A stretch of 24,616 bases of DNA from DASXRU01 sp039933315 (lineage in GTDB: Bacteria; Acidobacteriota; Blastocatellia; Pyrinomonadales; Pyrinomonadaceae). The stretch covers positions 1 through 24,616 of the forward strand of contig JBDTOI010000050.1 in assembly GCA_039933315.1 (NCBI GenBank), given 5' to 3'. The position numbers and the translations under genes were made by a program. Positions within the stretch are counted from its first letter, which is position 1. Every line of letters begins with the position of its first letter. This document shows, in pieces, positions 8,325-15,042 of the stretch. A model generated the notes under the pieces. It saw only the letters and a list, made by a program, of their open reading frames with translations. It had not been told where the DNA came from and made no database searches.

Positions 8325-8369
8325 ATGGACGGCATATTAAAGGACATCCGCCAGGAGTACTTGGAGTAG
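8325..8369 (+). pseudogene. Vestigial start of a fifth permease gene
   Basis: A 14-codon frame begins MDGILKDIR and then stops. Those residues align with the N-termini of the neighbours (MNSILRDLKF, MINLFKDLRY, MNNLIQDLRY). It is preceded by a repeat tract and a purine-rich ribosome-site-like stretch, as a real permease gene here would be. The homology breaks after about nine residues, where the palindromic element at 8351 begins, and a second repeat tract (8456-8473) follows the element. The simplest reading is that a complete permease gene was lost and only its first codons remain. Confidence 0.55.
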
Positions 8370-8454
8370 GGAAGGGCGGTTAGCTCATGCTGAAGGTTAG
8401 GTGGGCTCACCGGAAGTGCGAGCAACCCCCCTTCCTTACTGGAAGTACTCCCGG
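8351..8454. mobile_element. 104-bp imperfect palindrome (MITE- or REP-doublet-like)
   Basis: The left arm (8351-8386) and right arm (8418-8454) are imperfect inverted copies: GGAGTACTT pairs with AAGTACTCC, GGAAGGG with CCTTCC, and GGTTAGCTC with GAGCAACC, with few mismatches. A loop of about 30 bases lies between them. It encodes no protein. It sits exactly where the permease-like stub loses homology. The motif GGAAGGGCGGTTA recurs in inverse orientation at 18322-18334, which supports a dispersed element. No clear target-site duplication was identified. Confidence 0.6.
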
Positions 8455-8455
8455 T

Positions 8456-8473
8456 ATAGGCCTTATTGGACCT
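8456..8473. repeat. 9-bp tandem repeat tract, copy C
   Basis: Two 9-bp units (ATAGGCCTT, ATTGGACCT) lie just before the AGAAGG ribosome binding site (8480-8485) of permease 3. Together with tract B this brackets the lost permease copy. Confidence 0.65.
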
Positions 8474-8490
8474 CTTGAGAGAAGGTAAAC

Positions 8491-10992
8491 ATGATCAATC
8501 TATTTAAGGACTTGCGCTACGCAATACGAAGCTTGTTAAAGCGCCCTGGCTTCACGGCAGCTGCGGTAATCACACTTGCCCTCGGGATCGGAGGGAGTAC
8601 TGCCATCTTTACGGTGGTTGACGCGGCGTTGCTGCGCGGACTCCCCTTCAAATCGCCCGAGAGCCTCTATCACATTTGGGAGAGCACGCCGCAGAAGGAA
8701 TTTGCCCAGCGCGAATTTTCTTATCCGGATTATCAGGACTATCAACAGAACCAGGTGTTTGAAGGATTAGCGGCCTACACCGGCGGGGGCGGCATCATGA
8801 GCGGGCGGGGCGAGCCCGAAAGGATCTTTGCGCCTGCGGCCTCGGCCAATTTCTTTTCTGTTCTCGGAGTCGAACCTTTCCTTGGGCGCACGTTTCTGCC
8901 CGGCGAGGACAGGCAAGGCGCCCAGCGCGTAGTCGTGCTGACTTACGGAATGTGGCAGCGTCGATTTGGCGGCGATCAGGGCATCATCGGACAGTCGCTT
9001 ACGATCAACGGCGACAGCTTCACCGTGGTGGGAGTGCTGCCGGCAAGTTTTCAGTTTGCCCTCAGGAACGCCGATCTTTGGCGTCCCTATCAACCTACCG
9101 ATGCCCAGCTTACCCGGCGCTTCCTGCATGGAACCAATCTCATCGGCCGCCTTAAGCCGGGCGTCAGCGAGCCCCAGGCTCAATCAGAGTTGGCTGTCAT
9201 CGCGAAGCGCATCGAGCAGGAACACAACCAGTCGCATGCCGGAACCGGTGTCAGGCTGGTGGCGTTGCAGGAACAGTTTATCGGGCAAGTTAAGCCGATA
9301 CTGCTGGTCCTGCTTGCGTCCGTCGGGTTTGTCCTGCTGATTGCGTGTGCCAACGTCGCCAGTTTGCTTCTCACGCGTTCGCTATCCCGCCAAAAAGAAG
9401 TTGCGATTCGCGCCGCGCTTGGCGCCAGCCGCTGGCGTGTCATTAGACAATTGCTGATCGAGTCGCTGTTGCTCTCCCTGGTAGGGGGCGCGGTGGGATT
9501 GTTGATTGCCTTTTGGGGCGTGGATGCCCTGGTGGCGACGCTGCCGGAGAGTCAACTCAATGCCCTCCCGTTTCTCAAATCAGTGCGGATTGATGCGACC
9601 ATACTTGCATTCTCTTTTGGGCTTTCATTGTTGACGGGAATAGTGTTCGGTTTGGCGCCGGCGGTCCAGGCGTCACGGCCCGACCTGAACGAAGTGCTCA
9701 AGGAAGGTGGGCGCAGCACTGCGGGTGGAGCGCGGCATCGTCTGCGCAGTGTTCTGGTTACGACTGAGATCGCTCTGGCGGTCGTGCTGCTGGTAGGCGC
9801 GGGACTGATGATGAAGTCGCTGCTGAAGTTGCTGCAGTCAAACGTCGGATTCAATCCTGAGAATGTATTGACGATGACCGTGGCCCTGCCCGCCGCCAAA
9901 TATACAGAGGGCGACAAGCAGGTAAGTTTTTATGATCAACTAAACGAACGTGTGCAGTCGCTGCCAGGCGTCAACGGCGCGGGCACCGTCAACGTTCTTC
10001 CTCTCCAGGGCGGCAACACGACGCGGTTTCACGTTGACGGCGATCCTGTTCCGGCACCCGGTCAGGAAATTGAAGCCAACATCCGCGTAGTCGATGAGAG
10101 CTATTTTCAAACGCTCGGCGTTCCCATTGTTGCTGGACGAGCGTTTGATGAGCGGGACGGCGAGGCCCAACGCCAGGCGGCGCAGGCGCAGACACAGGCG
10201 CAGACACAAGCCCAGGCGCGGGGGCAGACCCTGGCGCCAGTCCCAATCCCGGGCGTGGTCATCATCGGCAAAACCCTCGCCGACAAAGTCTTTGCCGGGC
10301 GTGATCCAGTAGGACGCAGGCTGGCGTACAACTCCTTCGCCGGACAGACGGACCTGGTCATCGGTGTCGTAGGTGATGTGAAGATCGGCGGGCTGGACGA
10401 GGCTATCCGGCCAGTTATTTATTACCCGTTCCGTCGATTTCCGGGCGTGGGAACCAACCTGGTAGTTCGCACAAACGGCGACCCGGCAGCTTTGGCCGGG
10501 GCAATTCGGAATGAGACGCGGACGTTGGAACCAGACGTGGCTCTTTTTAATGTGCGCCCGATGGAGGAACTGATCGGCGACTCGCCGGCTGCGTTTATGC
10601 GGCGCTTCCCGGCATTGTTAATTGGAATCTTTGCCGGCGTAGCCCTGTTGTTGGCTTCGATCGGTATTTATGGCGTCGTTTCATATTCTGTCAGCCAACA
10701 GACACATTACATCGGAGTGCGTATGGCCCTGGGCGCACAGGCTTCCGACATTCTGAGAATGGTCCTTAAACAAGGGCTCACGCTGGCGCTCGCGGGTATG
10801 GCGTTTGGAGTAGTGGCCGCACTTGCGCTCATGCGGCTGTTGCGGAGTTTGCTGTTTGAAGTACAGACGACGGATGCGACCACATTTGCGCTCGTGCTCG
10901 GCACACTGTTCGTCGTAGCGCTCCTGGCTTGTTACATTCCGGCGCGACGCGCGACGAAGGTCGATCCGTTAGTAGCGCTGCGATATGAGTGA
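8491..10992 (+). CDS. ADOP-type duplicated ABC permease, copy 3, with Gln/Ala-rich insert
   Basis: Third paralogue and the longest at 833 residues. It starts MINLFKDLRYAIRSLLKRPG after AGAAGG. Membrane segment 1 is atypical (GIGGSTAIFTVVDAALL, with Gly-Ser in place of Ala-Asn). The first FtsX unit has QKEVAIRAALGASRWRVIRQ and the second HYIGVRMALGAQASDILRM; the C-terminus is DPLVALRYE. In the second periplasmic domain, about residues 558-580, lies a low-complexity insert with alternating Gln and Ala/Thr that the other three copies lack. It is encoded partly by two perfect 12-bp repeats. The insert keeps frame and the protein is intact on both sides, so the gene looks functional. Confidence 0.9.
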   Translation: MINLFKDLRYAIRSLLKRPGFTAAAVITLALGIGGSTAIFTVVDAALLRGLPFKSPESLYHIWESTPQKEFAQREFSYPDYQDYQQNQVFEGLAAYTGGGGIMSGRGEPERIFAPAASANFFSVLGVEPFLGRTFLPGEDRQGAQRVVVLTYGMWQRRFGGDQGIIGQSLTINGDSFTVVGVLPASFQFALRNADLWRPYQPTDAQLTRRFLHGTNLIGRLKPGVSEPQAQSELAVIAKRIEQEHNQSHAGTGVRLVALQEQFIGQVKPILLVLLASVGFVLLIACANVASLLLTRSLSRQKEVAIRAALGASRWRVIRQLLIESLLLSLVGGAVGLLIAFWGVDALVATLPESQLNALPFLKSVRIDATILAFSFGLSLLTGIVFGLAPAVQASRPDLNEVLKEGGRSTAGGARHRLRSVLVTTEIALAVVLLVGAGLMMKSLLKLLQSNVGFNPENVLTMTVALPAAKYTEGDKQVSFYDQLNERVQSLPGVNGAGTVNVLPLQGGNTTRFHVDGDPVPAPGQEIEANIRVVDESYFQTLGVPIVAGRAFDERDGEAQRQAAQAQTQAQTQAQARGQTLAPVPIPGVVIIGKTLADKVFAGRDPVGRRLAYNSFAGQTDLVIGVVGDVKIGGLDEAIRPVIYYPFRRFPGVGTNLVVRTNGDPAALAGAIRNETRTLEPDVALFNVRPMEELIGDSPAAFMRRFPALLIGIFAGVALLLASIGIYGVVSYSVSQQTHYIGVRMALGAQASDILRMVLKQGLTLALAGMAFGVVAALALMRLLRSLLFEVQTTDATTFALVLGTLFVVALLACYIPARRATKVDPLVALRYE
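10183..10206 (+). repeat. In-frame 12-bp tandem repeat inside permease 3
   Basis: Two perfect copies of CAGGCGCAGACA are followed by degenerate continuation to about 10218. They encode Gln-Ala-Gln-Thr units in a predicted periplasmic loop. The unit length preserves frame, so copy number could vary without disrupting the gene. Confidence 0.8.
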
Positions 10993-10994
10993 CT

Positions 10995-11030
10995 ATAGGC
11001 CCTGTTGGACTTATTGGACCTATTGGAGAC
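10995..11030. repeat. 9-bp tandem repeat tract, copy D
   Basis: Four 9-bp units (ATAGGCCCT, GTTGGACTT, ATTGGACCT, ATTGGAGAC) begin 2 bp after the stop of permease 3. The last unit contains GGAG (11025-11028), which serves as the ribosome binding site for the ATG at 11038. Here the repeat has become part of the translation signal. Confidence 0.75.
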
Positions 11031-11037
11031 CCCATCC

Positions 11038-13455
11038 ATGAATAACTTGATTCAAGACCTGCGTTACGGCCTTCGCGGCCTACTGCGCCGCCCATCATTC
11101 ACGTTGGTGGCTGTTATTTCGCTGGCGTTGGGCATCGGCGCCAACACGGCGATCTTCAGTCTCGTCAATGCTGTGCTGCTGAAGCCATTGCAGTTCACTG
11201 AGCCGGATCGTCTGGTGATGGTCTGGGAGAATAATTCCGCGATTGCCGCCCCGCGGGACGACGTGGCCGTCGCCAACTTTATGGACTGGAAGACGCAGAA
11301 CACGGTCTTCGATGAGATGGCAGCGATCGGCTTCCGTAGTTTCAATATTACCGGCGATGGCGAGCCGGAGAAGGTCATGGCCTATGGCGCAACCTCTAAC
11401 TTCTTCCCGCTGCTGGGCGCTCAACCGGCGCTGGGTCGCAACTTCCTCACCGATGAAGATAGGGATGGCGGAGCAAAGGTATTGATTCTCAGTTACGGGC
11501 TATGGCAGCGGCGCTATGCGGGCGACCGTGAAATCCTGGGCCGAGATATTCTCCTCAACGGCCAGAAGCATACTGTGGTGGGTGTGATGCCCGAGAGCTT
11601 TCGCTTTCTCTACGCCTTTACCGCCCTCTGGGTGCCGGCGGCATTCAGTGGCGCAGATCTCACCAAACGTGATGGCCAGAACCTGAATGTGCTCGGGCGC
11701 CTCAAACCGGGTGTGACACTTGCGCAAGCGCAATCCGACCTCGGGGAGATCACAAAACGTATAACCAGGGCCTACCCCAATGACGTGTCGCCAACACTGG
11801 AGCCGGCGGTTATTCCCCTGAGCGAGCAAGTGGCCGGCAAATCGCGCGGTCCTTTGATCATGCTGTTGGTCGCAGTGGCGTTTGTATTGCTCATCGCTTG
11901 TGCTAACACGGCAAATCTTTTGCTGTCGCGCGCCACTAGTCGTCGCCGGGAAATCGCGGTGCGATCGGCAGTGGGCGCGAGTCGCGGCCGCATCGTGCGC
12001 CAGTTGCTAACCGAAAGTGTCATTCTCTCCGGTTTAGGTGGCGGTCTGGGACTGCTGGTGGCGGGCTTCAGTTTCGAATTTCTAAAAAAACTAATCCCGC
12101 CGGGACTCATTGCCGACACCTTGAAAATTGACCTGCGCGTAATGGGCTTCGCGCTGCTTATCTCGCTGCTTACCGGAATTGTTTTCGGTCTGATCCCGGC
12201 GTTGCAGGCGTCCCGGCTTGATCTCAACGAGGCCCTGAAGCAGGGAGGCGGCCGCTCCGGTTTGGGGTTGGGGAGTGGGCGTTTGCGTGGCGCACTGGTC
12301 GTTGCCGAGGTTGCGCTGGCGCTGGTGCTGCTTGTTGGTGCCGGCCTGTTGGTGCAGACGCTTTCTCATCTGCGTGGCCAATACTCAATGTTGCAGCCGG
12401 AGCAGTTGTTAACTTTGCGCACTGTTCTACAGGGCGACAAATATCGTGAGCCGGCGAAGCGGTGGGCTTTCTATGATCAGGTGATGGAGCGAGTCAAAAC
12501 ACTCCCGGGCGTCCGAGCTGTCGGTTACACGACGTCCGTGCCGCTACAGTGGAAAGGTGGCGCTAACGGTTTCATTCTTGAAGGCCCACAACCGCCACCC
12601 GGTTTGCAGACCAACGCCATTCACCGGCAAGTCAGCACGGACTATTTAAAGACTGTAGGCATCGCTTTGCGCGAGGGTCGATATTTCGACAGTCGAGATA
12701 ACGAGCACTCGCTGCCTGCTGTCATCATCAATGAAACGATGGCCCGCCGCTATTGGCCCGGCGGGAACGCGGTGGGCAAAAGAATTCAGTTTGAGGAGCC
12801 AAAGTGGATAACGATTGTCGGTGTTGCAGCTGATGTCCGGCAAATGGGGGCCGATCAGCCGGTTAAATCGGAAATGTACTTGCCGTACCGGCAGATGACC
12901 AGCTTCGCGGCGTACAAGCCGCGAGATTTGGTTATTCGCGCCGCCGGCGATCCCCTTCAACTGGTGCCGGCTATCACCCGCGAAGTGCACGCCATCGATC
13001 CGGACCAGCCCGTCTCAAATGCCGCCACTATGGATCAGCAAGTCGTGGGGGAGACAGCGTCGCGCGCTGTGGGGATGAAGCTTCTCATTGCCTTCGCTGC
13101 CCTGGCGGCGTTAATGGCGGCCCTGGGGATCTACGGGGTGTTGGGCTACTTCGTAGCGCAGCACACACCTGAGATAGGCGTGCGCCTGGCGCTGGGGGCG
13201 CGTCCACGGAATGTGCTGGCGCTGGTGTTGAAAAAGGGAATGGTCCTGGCGTTGGCGGGAATTGCGATGGGTTCCTTGCTGGCTTTTTCGCTCACTCGAT
13301 TGATGAGCAGTTTGCTGTTTGGCGTGAAACCCGCCGACATACCGACTTTCATAATAGTTTCCCTGGGATTGTTCGGAGTAGCCTTCCTTGCCTGTTACAT
13401 CCCGGCGCGGCGAGCGACCAGGGTGGATCCACTGGTGGCGCTGCGGTATGAGTGA
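11038..13455 (+). CDS. ADOP-type duplicated ABC permease, copy 4
   Basis: Fourth paralogue, 805 residues from the preferred start at 11038 (MNNLIQDLRYGLRGLLRRPS). The frame is open from 11005, but those codons lie in the repeat tract. Segment 1 is LALGIGANTAIFSLVNAVLL. The first FtsX unit carries RREIAVRSAVGASRGRIVRQ, so it departs from the QKE motif shared by copies 1-3. The second unit has PEIGVRLALGARPRNVLAL, and the C-terminus is RVDPLVALRYE. It is the most divergent of the four in these motifs. It is the last transporter gene before the regulators, 73 bp from the response regulator. Confidence 0.9.
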   Translation: MNNLIQDLRYGLRGLLRRPSFTLVAVISLALGIGANTAIFSLVNAVLLKPLQFTEPDRLVMVWENNSAIAAPRDDVAVANFMDWKTQNTVFDEMAAIGFRSFNITGDGEPEKVMAYGATSNFFPLLGAQPALGRNFLTDEDRDGGAKVLILSYGLWQRRYAGDREILGRDILLNGQKHTVVGVMPESFRFLYAFTALWVPAAFSGADLTKRDGQNLNVLGRLKPGVTLAQAQSDLGEITKRITRAYPNDVSPTLEPAVIPLSEQVAGKSRGPLIMLLVAVAFVLLIACANTANLLLSRATSRRREIAVRSAVGASRGRIVRQLLTESVILSGLGGGLGLLVAGFSFEFLKKLIPPGLIADTLKIDLRVMGFALLISLLTGIVFGLIPALQASRLDLNEALKQGGGRSGLGLGSGRLRGALVVAEVALALVLLVGAGLLVQTLSHLRGQYSMLQPEQLLTLRTVLQGDKYREPAKRWAFYDQVMERVKTLPGVRAVGYTTSVPLQWKGGANGFILEGPQPPPGLQTNAIHRQVSTDYLKTVGIALREGRYFDSRDNEHSLPAVIINETMARRYWPGGNAVGKRIQFEEPKWITIVGVAADVRQMGADQPVKSEMYLPYRQMTSFAAYKPRDLVIRAAGDPLQLVPAITREVHAIDPDQPVSNAATMDQQVVGETASRAVGMKLLIAFAALAALMAALGIYGVLGYFVAQHTPEIGVRLALGARPRNVLALVLKKGMVLALAGIAMGSLLAFSLTRLMSSLLFGVKPADIPTFIIVSLGLFGVAFLACYIPARRATRVDPLVALRYE

Positions 13456-13459
13456 CTTT

Positions 13460-13497
13460 ATAGGAGTATGGGACCTATAGGACGTATAGGTCCTATG
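13460..13497. repeat. 9-bp repeat tract, copy E, with hairpin
   Basis: The tract contains units ATGGGACCT, ATAGGACGT and ATAGGTCCT after the permease 4 stop. Because the last unit is inverted, GGACCTATA (13471-13479) and TATAGGTCC (13485-13493) form a perfect 9-bp stem with a 5-base loop, extendable to 12 pairs with one wobble. No T-run follows, so it is more likely an RNA processing or attenuation structure, or a protein site, than a strong terminator. Confidence 0.6.
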
Positions 13498-13528
13498 GTA
13501 ACCTCCCACTTCTTTAATTTCGCAATTT

Positions 13529-14902
13529 ATGCCCCGGATCCTGATTGCAGACGATCAAGCTGACGTTCTGGCTGCCCTGCGCCTGCTGTTAAAAGCAGAG
13601 CGCTTCGAGATTGAAACGGCAGCCTCGCCGGCGTCTGTCTTGAAAGCAGTGGAGACGCAGGAATTCGACGTCGTCCTCATCGATCTTAACTATGCCCGCG
13701 ATACTACTTCGGGGAGCGAAGGTCTGGATCTGGTCACCCGGATTCAGGGCCTGGATCCGGCCCTCCCGGTGGTGGTAATGACCGCGTGGGGAAGCGTGGA
13801 TCTGGCTGTGGAGGCGATGCGCCGCGGAGCGCGTGATTTTATTCAAAAGCCCTGGGACAACGCGCGTCTGCTGTCGGTGCTGCGCACCCAGGTCGAACTA
13901 TCGCAGGCGTTGCGTCGCGGTGAACGGCTCGAAGCGGAGAACACGGCCCTGCGAGACACGACCGGATTTCCGGCGGGCTCGCCCAGAGTTGTAGCTGAAT
14001 CGCCGGCGATGAAGTCTGTGCTGAGTCTGGCAGAGCGCATCGGTCCCGCCGATGCCAACGTGCTCATCACCGGCGAGAACGGCACCGGCAAGGAAGTCAT
14101 CGCCCGCGCGCTGCATGCATGGTCCATTCGCGCTACCAAGCCGATGATCTCAGTGAATGTCGGAGCGCTGGCCGAAGGCGTGTTTGAGAGCGAACTGTTC
14201 GGCCACGTTCGCGGAGCGTTCACTGACGCCAAGACTGAGCGCATCGGACGGTTCGAGCTGGCGGATGGCGGCACGCTGTTCCTCGATGAGATTGCCAACC
14301 TGCCACTAAACCTGCAGGCGAAACTTTTGCGGGTGCTCGAGACGGGCCAGTTCGAGCGGGTGGGCTCATCCAAGACGCGAAAGGCCAATGTCAGAGTTTT
14401 GTCGGCGACCAATACCGACCTTCACGTGGAGGCGGCGGAGGGGCGTTTTCGTGAGGACCTCCTTTTTCGACTGAACACAGTTGAGATTCACATTCCGCCA
14501 TTGCGCGACCGGCCCACCGATATCAAACCGCTGGCGGAACACTTTCTGCGACATCATGCCGAACGGTACCGGAGAGGGACCCAGGTGCTTTCCGAGGAAG
14601 CCCTGGCGGCGTTGGAACGTTACACATGGCGGGGTAACGTGCGGGAGTTGGATCATGTGATCGAACGCGCCGTACTGATGAGCAGTGGCGCCGCAGTCAC
14701 AGCTTTCGACCTGGGCCTGAATACTCTGCGGGAGGGAAGGGTCAGTGCGCCGTTGGAAGAGATGAGTCTGGAAGAGGTGGAGCGGGTGTTGATTCAAAAG
14801 GCCCTCGCTCGATGCGGCGGCAGTGCGAACCGGGCGGCTGAGGCGCTCGGTATCAGTCGCAGCGCGCTCTACCGGCGGTTGCAGAAGTACGGGCTGTCTT
14901 AG
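13529..14902 (+). CDS. NtrC-family sigma-54-dependent response regulator
   Basis: DNA-binding activator that would receive phosphate from the adjacent kinase and drive sigma-54 promoters. In its 457 residues, the receiver domain (1 to about 125) has acidic residues D8/D9, phospho-acceptor D52 (VVLIDLNY), the switch threonine in VVMTAWGS and the lysine in FIQKPWD. The AAA+ domain (about 145-375) has Walker A GENGTGKE, Walker B GGTLFLDEI and an L1 loop reading GAFTDA in place of the usual GAFTGA. The C-terminal Fis-type helix-turn-helix (about 415-457) includes NRAAEALGISRSALYRRL. No convincing ribosome site precedes the ATG, but the start fits the receiver alignment. Its likely target is the sigma-54-like promoter at 135, an inference from linkage. 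Confidence 0.93.
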   Translation: MPRILIADDQADVLAALRLLLKAERFEIETAASPASVLKAVETQEFDVVLIDLNYARDTTSGSEGLDLVTRIQGLDPALPVVVMTAWGSVDLAVEAMRRGARDFIQKPWDNARLLSVLRTQVELSQALRRGERLEAENTALRDTTGFPAGSPRVVAESPAMKSVLSLAERIGPADANVLITGENGTGKEVIARALHAWSIRATKPMISVNVGALAEGVFESELFGHVRGAFTDAKTERIGRFELADGGTLFLDEIANLPLNLQAKLLRVLETGQFERVGSSKTRKANVRVLSATNTDLHVEAAEGRFREDLLFRLNTVEIHIPPLRDRPTDIKPLAEHFLRHHAERYRRGTQVLSEEALAALERYTWRGNVRELDHVIERAVLMSSGAAVTAFDLGLNTLREGRVSAPLEEMSLEEVERVLIQKALARCGGSANRAAEALGISRSALYRRLQKYGLS

Positions 14903-14905
14903 TCG

Positions 14906-15025
14906 GAGGTCAGAGGTCAGAGGTCAGAGGTCAGAGGTCAGCGATCAGTTGCTCGCTGCATTTTCCAATGTCGCTACAACTGACTATCGTCTACTGACCT
15001 CCGACCTCCGACCTCCGACCTCTGA
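14906..15025. repeat. Heptanucleotide repeats in inverted orientation
   Basis: Five tandem GAGGTCA units (14906-14941) are faced by four inverse units related to TGACCTC/CGACCTC (14994-15025), separated by about 52 bases. The arms could fold into a long, regularly mismatched stem between the regulator and kinase genes. The tract starts 3 bp after the regulator stop and ends 17 bp before the kinase GTG. It carries no gene; the open frame crossing it is repeat-driven. Confidence 0.8.
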
Positions 15026-15042
15026 TCCGTTATCATATCGAC

